NCBI RefSeq assembly: GCF_030908385.1
Contig: NZ_CP133091.1
Span: 1,052,501-1,116,500, forward strand
Direction: 5' to 3'
Source: Mangrovimonas sp. YM274
Lineage (GTDB): Bacteria; Bacteroidota; Bacteroidia; Flavobacteriales; Flavobacteriaceae
Length of the DNA stretch: 64,000 nucleotides
The notes beneath the pieces were generated by a model. The model was not told where the DNA came from. It was given only the letters and a program-made list of their open reading frames with translations, and searched no databases. Both the position numbers and the translations under genes were made by a program. Below are positions 35,617-43,414 of the stretch, piece after piece (positions within the stretch are counted from its first letter, which is position 1; each line of letters starts with the position of its first letter).

Positions 35617-36415
35617 GCGTTTGGGGTTTACTATTTTGGCACTGGGGCTAGGAGTAGGTGTCTTGTGGTGCAATAAACATTTGGAAAAGTTGGCTTTGGA
35701 AGAAGCGTTTGCTGAAGCAAGTATACCAAAATCAGAAACTAAACTTCGCTTACTGCCTATGGGTACAACGGGACAAGTGGTACATCATGACAGTTACTCG
35801 CTATCTTATAACGAAGAGCATGAACAAGCAGAATGGGTGGCTTATGAACTAAAAAAAGACCATCTTTCGGACTTGGATTTTAAACGGCCATATTTTGAAA
35901 TAGATTCAGCGGTAAAAACGGGGGCTGCACATTGGCGAAACTATAAAAATTCGGGGTACGATCGCGGACATTTATGCCCGGCTGGAGACCGGAGGTATAG
36001 TTTGGAAGCCTATAATGAAACTTTTTTGACCAGTAATATCAGTCCACAGGATCATTATTTCAATGCAGGGGTTTGGAATAGGCTGGAACAACAAATTCGT
36101 AGGTGGGCAAATGAATATAACGGCGTTTTTGTGGTTACGGGAGGAGTCCTTACGGAGGATTTGGAAGTCATAGGCCAAGAGCAGGTTTCGGTGCCAAAGT
36201 ACTTTTATAAAGTGATTTTGGATGATTCTAATTCGGAAGTTAAAGTAATTGCATTTTTAATTCCTGCTAAAGAGAGTAGTGAGCACTTGAATAACTTTGT
36301 GGTCTCTGTAGATTCTCTGGAACAAATAACAGGTATTGATTTCTTTCCTGATTTGGAAGATACTTTGGAGAATACTTTAGAAGCTTCCAAAGAGTATAGT
36401 GATTGGGAGTTTTAG
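35609..36415 (+). CDS. DNA/RNA non-specific endonuclease, NUC1 family
   Basis: This 268-residue nuclease degrades DNA and RNA without sequence preference. The catalytic motif DRGHLCPAGDRR contains the general-base His (about 120). The Mg2+-site Asn is in LTSNISPQDHYFNAGVW. An N-terminal hydrophobic anchor or signal (about 5-20, FTILALGLGVGVLWC) points to export. ATG at 35609 lies within the last codons of pafA (8-base overlap), better than the upstream in-frame TTG. The coupling with PafA suggests release of phosphate from extracellular nucleic acid. Confidence 0.93.
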   Translation: MTKRLGFTILALGLGVGVLWCNKHLEKLALEEAFAEASIPKSETKLRLLPMGTTGQVVHHDSYSLSYNEEHEQAEWVAYELKKDHLSDLDFKRPYFEIDSAVKTGAAHWRNYKNSGYDRGHLCPAGDRRYSLEAYNETFLTSNISPQDHYFNAGVWNRLEQQIRRWANEYNGVFVVTGGVLTEDLEVIGQEQVSVPKYFYKVILDDSNSEVKVIAFLIPAKESSEHLNNFVVSVDSLEQITGIDFFPDLEDTLENTLEASKEYSDWEF

Positions 36416-36425
36416 ACTGACGGGA

Positions 36426-37268
36426 TTATCTGCCAAGAATGCCTTTCCATCGTAAAGATCGAATGAAATCACCTTCCGGTTTTGAGACCAAATATTCCAA
36501 TCCATTTTGCTTGGCCTTAAAGTAGCCCATGAGATAGTCTTTAAACAGGCTGGGACTTTTCTTTTTCATTGCCAATTTTAAAGCTGCAATACTGGTTATG
36601 GTAATTCCATAACGCATTTTGTACATGGCCTCTCCCTGTTTGTATTTGGAGTTTTTTTGGTACTGGGCTCCTGTTGGTTTCAGGTGTTTTACCTTTAGGT
36701 TAGTGTCCGTGGCCATTTGCCAACCGTGATATTGTGCCAAAAGAGTGTCGACCGTATCCCAGCCAATGGATCTTTTTAGGCCGCCAATTTCTTCAAAACA
36801 TTGTTTTCTGTAGGCTTTTATTGGGCCTCTAACATGGGTTTGTTTGGCAATGTTTTCATAAACCCAGTTGTCATTTTTTTCAATGTAGAGAATACCTCCT
36901 GCAATCCCTATAGTGTCGTTGCTTTTAAAAAGTGCGGCAACTTTTTCAAGATAGTTGGGAGGGAAAATTAAATCGGCATCAAACTTACAAATGATGTCAT
37001 AGGCAACGTCTAAAGTTTCAAGTCCCTTGTAAAAGGCATTCACAACTTTGGAGCCAGGTTGATGTTCTTCTGATGAGGAAATATCAATTACCGAAATCCA
37101 GGGATATTTATTGGCAAATTCCTTCGCGACTTTTAGTGTTGCGTCAGTTGAATTGTCGTTAACCACGACCAGTTGTTTCGGTAATAAGGTTTGGGCCACC
37201 AAAGATTCCAAAGTTACCCTAAGGGTAACTTCTTCGTTGTGGGCAGGTATGATAATACTAAAATCCAA
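36426..37268 (-). CDS. glycosyltransferase family 2
   Basis: This 280-residue GT-A fold glycosyltransferase has DFSIIIPAHNEEVTL (about 2-16), VVVNDNSTDAT, and the DxD-like CKFDADLIFP (about 90-99), with GWDTVDTLL as the acceptor or catalytic region. There is no clear membrane segment, so it is probably cytoplasmic or membrane-associated. It follows the FkbM methyltransferase by one base on the same strand. Both may modify a surface glycan or glycoprotein. The sugar is unknown. Confidence 0.88.
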   Translation of the reverse strand: MDFSIIIPAHNEEVTLRVTLESLVAQTLLPKQLVVVNDNSTDATLKVAKEFANKYPWISVIDISSSEEHQPGSKVVNAFYKGLETLDVAYDIICKFDADLIFPPNYLEKVAALFKSNDTIGIAGGILYIEKNDNWVYENIAKQTHVRGPIKAYRKQCFEEIGGLKRSIGWDTVDTLLAQYHGWQMATDTNLKVKHLKPTGAQYQKNSKYKQGEAMYKMRYGITITSIAALKLAMKKKSPSLFKDYLMGYFKAKQNGLEYLVSKPEGDFIRSLRWKGILGR

Positions 37269-37269
37269 T

Positions 37270-38175
37270 TTAATTATTAATTATAAATGGAGAAATTAGG
37301 TGGATTTTGGATTTTGGAACAAAGAAACAGTTACGAACACCGTTATCTTTTTCTCTTTTAATACTATCTATTTTTTTTAATCCTTCTGCAGTATGATTGT
37401 AGGCATCATAACCAATCCCTTTGAAGAAACTATCTAGTTCATCCTCAATATTGTTAAATAAAGTTTCGCAAATAATGATGGGTTCGAATTTTTTAATTTG
37501 TTCAAGTCCAGAGTTTAATATGTCTATTTCTGTCCCTTCGGTGTCAATTTTTATTAGATCGATTTGAGGTACTTTTGTTGAGGTAATAAACTCATCTAGA
37601 GTACTAGATTTAACGGAATTTTTGACAAAGTTCCTAGAGCTTATTTTTGTTCCTGCATTCCCTTCTCCAGCGAGATTTTGTTTTAAATAAGTATATTTCT
37701 TATTCTCGACTTCATAAAAGTCTATGTTACCTATAGTGTTGGATATGGCTAAATCAACAAGCTCTATATTGTTTTCAAAATTATTAATTAAAATATTTTT
37801 ACTTAAGAAATGTTTAGGGCCTTTAGCAGGTTCAAACGCATATATTTTAATTTCTGGATTAGCTTTTGAAGCGATTAAGGAATAATAGCCAATGTTGGAT
37901 CCAATGTCTAAAAAATAGGAAATTTGTTTTGAGAGCTTTTCGAAAATGAGTGAATATTCAAATTTACCATAGCCTTGCCAAAAAAGTAGTTGAGTAATAT
38001 AACTTGTTTGATTAGTACATATTTTTATATTCCCAGAACGTGTTTTAAGTTTAAGTACGCCGGAAGGAGGAATTTTTACATTTTTAAATACGGGATGAAG
38101 TATTAGGTTGAGGTTCCTTAGAACATAATTAATGTTTTTGTTATATATAATTTTATAAAAAAGTTGTTTTAGCAT
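37270..38175 (-). CDS. FkbM-family methyltransferase
   Basis: This 301-residue SAM-dependent methyltransferase of the FkbM type often O-methylates sugars in surface polysaccharides. SAM motif I is LDIGSNIGYYSLIA (about 88-101), motif II IYAFEPAKG, and the FkbM IDLIKIDTEGTEIDIL block is near 205-220. The gene looks more AT-rich than its neighbours and has many Ile/Asn/Lys codons ending in A or T, as transferred glycan genes often do. It is transcribed away from the FG-GAP protein gene, with only 92 bases between starts. Confidence 0.88.
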   Translation of the reverse strand: MLKQLFYKIIYNKNINYVLRNLNLILHPVFKNVKIPPSGVLKLKTRSGNIKICTNQTSYITQLLFWQGYGKFEYSLIFEKLSKQISYFLDIGSNIGYYSLIASKANPEIKIYAFEPAKGPKHFLSKNILINNFENNIELVDLAISNTIGNIDFYEVENKKYTYLKQNLAGEGNAGTKISSRNFVKNSVKSSTLDEFITSTKVPQIDLIKIDTEGTEIDILNSGLEQIKKFEPIIICETLFNNIEDELDSFFKGIGYDAYNHTAEGLKKIDSIKREKDNGVRNCFFVPKSKIHLISPFIINN

Positions 38176-38267
38176 TTCTGTAAAAAATTTGGGTAAATAT
38201 ATTGAGAATAATTAGCCTGATAAAAAAAAAAATATATTTTGAACGTCAGAAAAAGATTAATAAATAT

Positions 38268-41200
38268 ATGAGGTTCTATAGTTTTTTTGTTCTGTTTTCC
38301 GTACTTAATAGTTTTTGTTTTTCCCAAAGTTATAATGTTAGTTCTTATCAGAAAATAAATGAATTGAATGGAGGCTTTTATGGAGGTCTTAATAATGGGG
38401 ATAACTATGGAATTTCAATTGACAATATAGGCGATTTAGATGGCAATGGAATAAATGATTTAGCAGTGGGAGCTTATAGGGATGATGATGGAGGCACTGA
38501 TAAAGGAGCCGTTTGGATTTTGTTTTTAGATGAGAATGACCTGGTTATTTCTCATACTAAAATTAGTGATACTAGTGGAGGTTTTACTGGGATATTGGAT
38601 AATGATGATAGATTTGGAGGGGCTGTTTCTTATCTAGGAGATTTAAATAACGATGGCTTAATTGAATTAGCCGTTGGGGCTGATTATGATGGAGACGGAG
38701 GATATTGGCATGGTGCTGTTTGGATTTTATCTCTAAATTCGGATGGAACGGTTAGTTCTCATTCTAAGATTAGTGATACGCAAGGTAATTTTACTGGCTA
38801 TTTAGATGATTATTCAATATTTGGAACGGATATAGAGAATATTGGTGATTTAAATGGAGATGGGATTCAAGATATCGTTGTAGGGTCAAGAAGGTTAGGA
38901 GGTGTTGATATTAGTAGAGGAGCAATTTGGATATTGTTTATGAATTCAGATATGACAGTAAATTATCATCAAAAAATAGGTCATAATGAAGGAGGATTCG
39001 GTAGTTTAGGGATTGCAGATTATTTTGGAGCATCTGTAGCGAATATAGGAGATTTAAATGGAGATGGAGTTGTTGATTTGGCAGTAGGAGCCTATCGAGA
39101 TGATGATCAAATGACCAATTCAGGTTGTATTTATGTGTTGTTTTTGAATACAGACGGAACTGTTAACACATATCAAAAGCTGTCAAATTTATATGGAGGA
39201 TTGAATTCTGAAATTTCATCAGAAGCCCTTTTCGGAGAATCTGTAGATGGTGTGGTTGATATTGATGCAGATGGAAAAATGGAGATAATTGTAGGAGCTA
39301 TGAAGCAGGAAAATCCAACTTTATCTGTGGCAACAGGAGGCTTTTTCATTATTGAACTAAATTCAGATGGGACAGTTTCAGAAGAATTCTTTTATAGTTA
39401 TGGAGAAAATTGTTTCTCCGGAAGTTTGGAAAATGGAGATTTGTTTGGAGGTGCTGTTTGTTTTTTAAATGGCGATTCTGATAATTTGAAGATTGCGGTT
39501 GGAGCGTATAGAGATAGTGAAGGTGGTTATCAAAAGGGTGCGGCGTGGATTTTAAATTTGGGAGAAACTTCTTTTAATATAGGGGCATTATCTAATCCAA
39601 CGGGATGTGGTTCGGAAGACGGGAGCATTACCATATCGGGACTGACCCCAAGTACGGAGTACCAGATAAGTTACAATGATGGATTTCCACAGGAACAGAC
39701 TTTGTACTCTAATGTTGATGGAGAATTGGTTTTGGGAGGCCTTGGAGGAGGAGTTTATAGTTCCATAGAAGTTGTAGATAATCTGACAGGATGTTCGGAT
39801 AATTTAGAGGATGTTGAGCTTATTGGCGCACAGGGGGTAAGTGCGACGATATCTTATACGGGTCCAACTGGATGCGGATTGGAAGACGGGAGCATTACCA
39901 TATCGGGACTGACCCCAAGTACGGAGTACCAGATAAGCTACAATGATGGATTTCCACAGGAACAGACTTTGTATTCTAATGTTGATGGGGAATTGGTTTT
40001 AGAGGGCCTTGGAGAGGGAGTTTATAGTTCCATAGAGGTTGTAGACAATCTAACAGGATGTTCGGACACTATGGAGGATGTTGAGCTTATTGGCGCACAG
40101 GGGGTAAGTGCGACGATATCTTATATGGGTCCAACGGGATGTGGATTGGAAGATGGGAGCATTACCATATCGGGACTGACCCCAAGTACGGAGTACCAGA
40201 TAAGTTACAATGATGGATTTCCACAGGAACAGACTTTGTACTCTAATGTTGATGGGGAATTGGTTTTAGAGGGCCTTGGAGAGGGAGTTTATAGTTCCAT
40301 AGAGGTTGTAGACAATCTGACAGGATGTTCGGATAATTTAGAGGATGTTGAGCTTATTGGCGCACAGGGGGTAAGTGCGACGATATCTTATACGGGTCCA
40401 ACTGGATGCGGATTGGAAGACGGGAGCATTACCATATCGGGACTGACCCCAAGTACGGAGTACCAGATAAGCTACAATGATGGATTTCCACAGGAACAGA
40501 CTTTGTATTCTAATGTTGATGGGGAATTGGTTTTAGAGGGCCTTGGAGAGGGAGTTTATAGTTCCATAGAGGTTGTAGACAATCTAACAGGATGTTCGGA
40601 CACTATGGAGGATGTTGAGCTTATTGGCGCACAGGGGGTAAGTGCGACGATATCTTATATGGGTCCAACGGGATGTGGATTGGAAGATGGGAGCATTACC
40701 ATATCGGGACTGACCCCAAGTACGGAGTACCAGATAAGTTACAATGATGGATTTCCACAGGAACAGACTTTGTACTCTAATGTTGATGGGGAATTGGTTT
40801 TAGAGGGCCTTGGAGAGGGAGTTTATAGTTCCATAGAGGTTGTAGACAATCTGACAGGATGTTCGGATAATTTAGAGGATGTTGAGCTTATTGGCGCACA
40901 GGGGGTAAGTGCGACGATATCTTATATGGATCCAACTGGATGCGGATTGGAAGACGGGAGCATTACCATATCGGGACTGACCCCAAGTACGGAGTACCAG
41001 ATAAGCTACAATGATGGATTTCCACAGGAACAGAGTTTGTATTCTAATGTTGATGGGGAATTGGTTTTAGAGGGCCTTGGAGAGGGAGTTTATAGTTCCA
41101 TAGAGGTTGTAGACAATCTAACAGGATGTTCGGACACTATGGAGGATGTTGAGCTTATTGGCGCACAGGGGGTAAGTGCGACGATATCTTATATGGGTCC

Positions 41201-42257
41201 AACGGGATGTGGATTGGAAGATGGGAGCATTACCATATCGGGACTGACCCCAAGTACGGAGTACCAGATAAGTTACAATGATGGATTTCCACAGGAACAG
41301 ACTTTGTACTCTAATGTTGATGGGGAATTGGTTTTAGAGGGCCTTGGAGAGGGAGTTTATAGTTCCATAGAGGTTGTAGACAATCTGACAGGATGTTCGG
41401 ATAATTTAGAGGATGTTGAGCTTATTGGCGCACAGGGGGTAAGTGCGACGATATCTTATATGGATCCAACTGGATGCGGATTGGAAGACGGGAGCATTAC
41501 CATATCGGGACTGACCCCAAGTACGGAGTACCAGATAAGTTACAATGATGGATTTCCACAGGAACAGAGTTTGTACTCTAATGTTGATGGAGAATTGGTT
41601 TTAGAGGGCCTTGGAGAGGGAGTTTATAGTTCCATAGAGGTTGTAGACAATCTAACAGGATGTTCGGACACTATGGAGGATGTTGAACTGATTGGAGGGC
41701 TAGGTTTAAGTGCAACGATATCTTATATGGATCCAACGGGCTGTGGATTGGAAGATGGGAGCATTACCATTTCGGGACTGACCCCAAGTACGGAGTACCA
41801 GATAAGTTACAATGATGGATTTCCACAGGAACAGACATTGTCCTCTGATATTGAAGGGGAATTGGTCGTTTTAGATTTGAGTGTTGGAATATATGAGGAT
41901 ATTACGATTTTAGAAATTGAAACTGGATGTTTTGTTAGTTTGGGACAAGTTAATTTGAATTGTGAGGAATTGGCGGGTAAATGCTTTAAAACAAAGAAGT
42001 TTTTTACACCAAACAATGATGGTTTTAATGATTTTTGGAGTCTTGAATTATTGTCTCAAAATTGCAGTTATGAATTGTATATATTTGATAGGTTTGGCAA
42101 AATGATTAAAATTTTGACACCACACAATTATTTCTGGGATGGACTAAATGTCAAAGGCCATCCAATGCCAACAAGTGATTATTGGTATTTGGTAAATTAT
42201 AGAATTAATGGAAATGACGAAATGACATTCACTTCGCATTTCACATTAAAAAGATAG
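38268..42257 (+). CDS. large FG-GAP repeat surface protein with T9SS type B sorting domain
   Basis: This 1329-residue secreted protein is probably an adhesin or other surface protein. I chose ATG 38268 over the in-frame TTG at 38202, because MRFYSFFVLFSVLNSFCFS is a clean signal peptide. Residues ~25-440 hold about six FG-GAP (integrin-alpha-like) repeats with calcium motifs such as GDLDGNGINDLAVGA and GDLNGDGIQDIVVGS. Residues ~444-1155 are eight 89-residue repeats starting PTGCGLEDGSITISGL. A ninth, diverged copy lies at ~1156-1230. The last ~85 residues (FFTPNNDGFNDFW to the end) are the gliding-motility-associated C-terminal domain, a type B T9SS signal. The repeat array is nearly identical at DNA level. 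Binding partner unknown. Confidence 0.9.
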   Translation: MRFYSFFVLFSVLNSFCFSQSYNVSSYQKINELNGGFYGGLNNGDNYGISIDNIGDLDGNGINDLAVGAYRDDDGGTDKGAVWILFLDENDLVISHTKISDTSGGFTGILDNDDRFGGAVSYLGDLNNDGLIELAVGADYDGDGGYWHGAVWILSLNSDGTVSSHSKISDTQGNFTGYLDDYSIFGTDIENIGDLNGDGIQDIVVGSRRLGGVDISRGAIWILFMNSDMTVNYHQKIGHNEGGFGSLGIADYFGASVANIGDLNGDGVVDLAVGAYRDDDQMTNSGCIYVLFLNTDGTVNTYQKLSNLYGGLNSEISSEALFGESVDGVVDIDADGKMEIIVGAMKQENPTLSVATGGFFIIELNSDGTVSEEFFYSYGENCFSGSLENGDLFGGAVCFLNGDSDNLKIAVGAYRDSEGGYQKGAAWILNLGETSFNIGALSNPTGCGSEDGSITISGLTPSTEYQISYNDGFPQEQTLYSNVDGELVLGGLGGGVYSSIEVVDNLTGCSDNLEDVELIGAQGVSATISYTGPTGCGLEDGSITISGLTPSTEYQISYNDGFPQEQTLYSNVDGELVLEGLGEGVYSSIEVVDNLTGCSDTMEDVELIGAQGVSATISYMGPTGCGLEDGSITISGLTPSTEYQISYNDGFPQEQTLYSNVDGELVLEGLGEGVYSSIEVVDNLTGCSDNLEDVELIGAQGVSATISYTGPTGCGLEDGSITISGLTPSTEYQISYNDGFPQEQTLYSNVDGELVLEGLGEGVYSSIEVVDNLTGCSDTMEDVELIGAQGVSATISYMGPTGCGLEDGSITISGLTPSTEYQISYNDGFPQEQTLYSNVDGELVLEGLGEGVYSSIEVVDNLTGCSDNLEDVELIGAQGVSATISYMDPTGCGLEDGSITISGLTPSTEYQISYNDGFPQEQSLYSNVDGELVLEGLGEGVYSSIEVVDNLTGCSDTMEDVELIGAQGVSATISYMGPTGCGLEDGSITISGLTPSTEYQISYNDGFPQEQTLYSNVDGELVLEGLGEGVYSSIEVVDNLTGCSDNLEDVELIGAQGVSATISYMDPTGCGLEDGSITISGLTPSTEYQISYNDGFPQEQSLYSNVDGELVLEGLGEGVYSSIEVVDNLTGCSDTMEDVELIGGLGLSATISYMDPTGCGLEDGSITISGLTPSTEYQISYNDGFPQEQTLSSDIEGELVVLDLSVGIYEDITILEIETGCFVSLGQVNLNCEELAGKCFKTKKFFTPNNDGFNDFWSLELLSQNCSYELYIFDRFGKMIKILTPHNYFWDGLNVKGHPMPTSDYWYLVNYRINGNDEMTFTSHFTLKR
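39597..41950 (+). repeat. 267-bp tandem coding repeat, 8 full copies and one diverged copy
   Basis: Copies start at 39597, 39864, 40131, 40398, 40665, 40932, 41199, 41466 and 41733, each exactly 267 bp (89 codons) apart. The copies alternate between two types: GGATGCGG...GACGGG with SDTMED at the end, and GGATGTGG...GATGGG with SDNLED. The array is thus mostly 534-bp dimers (copies 2-3, 4-5 and 6-7). Copy 1 differs (GCGSEDG, GGLGGGVY), and copy 9 loses the pattern after about 100 bp. Confidence 0.97.
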
Positions 42258-42263
42258 AGTATT

Positions 42264-43322
42264 CTAGTATTTGTAAACTATGGCGTTGATGTGCATTCCG
42301 GCACCAACACTTGCAAATATAATAACATCACCTTTAGATAGAGATTGATTTTCAATTTTATTCTGAAGCACCAAATCCAACAGGGTTGGCACCGTGGCTA
42401 CGGAACTATTTCCCAGTTTCGAAATGCTCATGGGCATGATTCCTTCAGGAATATTCGCTCTATAAAGTCTATAAAAACGCTTTAAAATCGCTTCATCCAT
42501 TTTTTCATTGGCCTGATGGATGAAAATCTTTTTTACGTCCTCAATACCATAACCACTTTGGTCCAGGCAAGTTTTCATAGCCTGTGGTACATGGGATAGT
42601 GCAAATTCATAAATCTTACGCCCATCCATTTTTATGTACCTAGTGTCTGGGCAAAGGTCTTTATTGTATGAATTTCCAAAATGAAGATAATAGGCTTCGT
42701 CATAGGAGTAGGTCGCCGTTTCATGAGCCAAAATACCCCCGTCGTCTTCGGTAGCCTCAATAATACTAGCTCCAGCACCATCAGAATAAATCATGGAATC
42801 CCTATCGTGTTTGTCTACTACTCGACTTAAGGTTTCAGCACCAATTACTAGGCAGCGTTTAGCAATACCAGCTTTAATGAATGCATGAGCTTGAATGACT
42901 CCCTGGATCCATCCTGGGCATCCAAATAGGATGTCATAAGCAACGCATTTTGGATTTTTGATGCGTAAATTATGTTTTACCCTAGAGGCCAAACAGGGCA
43001 CCATGTCACTTTGAATGGTGTTGTGTTTAACATCCCCAAAGTTGTGGGCCACGATAATGTAATCCAAAGTTTCAGGATCGATGTTAGCATCGGAAATAGC
43101 TTTTTCGGCAGCAAAAAAGGCAATATCGGAACAGTTAAGCATGGGATTCACGTAACGCCTTTCACCAATACCGGTAATGGCCTTGAACTTTTCAATGATT
43201 ACTTCATTGCTGTGGCCAAAAGTTGATCCATCTGAGTTTAAAAAAATGTGTTGATTGAAGTCTTCGTTTTTCTCGATGGTACTGGGAATGTAGCTTCCAA
43301 TACCAGTAATTTTAATATTCAT
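42264..43322 (-). CDS. 3-oxoacyl-ACP synthase III-like enzyme
   Basis: This 352-residue condensing enzyme has a FabH-like fold. The catalytic Cys is about residue 135 in LFGCPGWIQGV, the His in KIFIHQANEKM, and the Asn in KLGNSSVATVP, so the Cys-His-Asn triad is intact. It starts MNIKITGIGSYIPS like FabH but is longer than the ~330-residue housekeeping enzyme. It may be a second, specialised synthase for branched or unusual acyl chains. It follows gcvP on the same strand. The 92-base gap holds an 18-bp inverted repeat that ends 7 bases before its start codon. Confidence 0.88.
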   Translation of the reverse strand: MNIKITGIGSYIPSTIEKNEDFNQHIFLNSDGSTFGHSNEVIIEKFKAITGIGERRYVNPMLNCSDIAFFAAEKAISDANIDPETLDYIIVAHNFGDVKHNTIQSDMVPCLASRVKHNLRIKNPKCVAYDILFGCPGWIQGVIQAHAFIKAGIAKRCLVIGAETLSRVVDKHDRDSMIYSDGAGASIIEATEDDGGILAHETATYSYDEAYYLHFGNSYNKDLCPDTRYIKMDGRKIYEFALSHVPQAMKTCLDQSGYGIEDVKKIFIHQANEKMDEAILKRFYRLYRANIPEGIMPMSISKLGNSSVATVPTLLDLVLQNKIENQSLSKGDVIIFASVGAGMHINAIVYKY

Positions 43323-43328
43323 AAAGAA

Positions 43329-43377
43329 GAATGCCTTTAATTTTCGCTAATGTACGATTCGAAAATTAAAGGCATTC
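43329..43377. promoter_or_regulatory. 18-bp perfect inverted repeat in front of the FabH-like gene
   Basis: Arms 43329-43346 and 43360-43377 are perfect reverse complements (GAATGCCTTTAATTTTCG on one side) around a 13-base loop. On the minus strand it follows gcvP and ends in TTCTTT directly before the FabH-like ATG. It could be the gcvP terminator, a 5'-UTR hairpin over the ribosome site, or both. A TTG (43377-43379) and a near -7 TACATTAG (43347-43354) 22 bp apart overlap it. Confidence 0.75.
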
Positions 43378-43414
43378 AATATTTGGTGACGAATTACGAC
43401 GTCCAACCCATTAT

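Noticed and set aside
39597-41950. Regularly spaced repeats that could be taken for a CRISPR array
   Set aside because: The unit is 267 bp, an exact multiple of three, has no unique spacers, and lies in one open reading frame.
36426-42257. A complete polysaccharide-synthesis island
   Set aside because: Only one glycosyltransferase and one methyltransferase are present; no polymerase, flippase, export or nucleotide-sugar genes lie next to them (manC is 6 kb away in a different unit).
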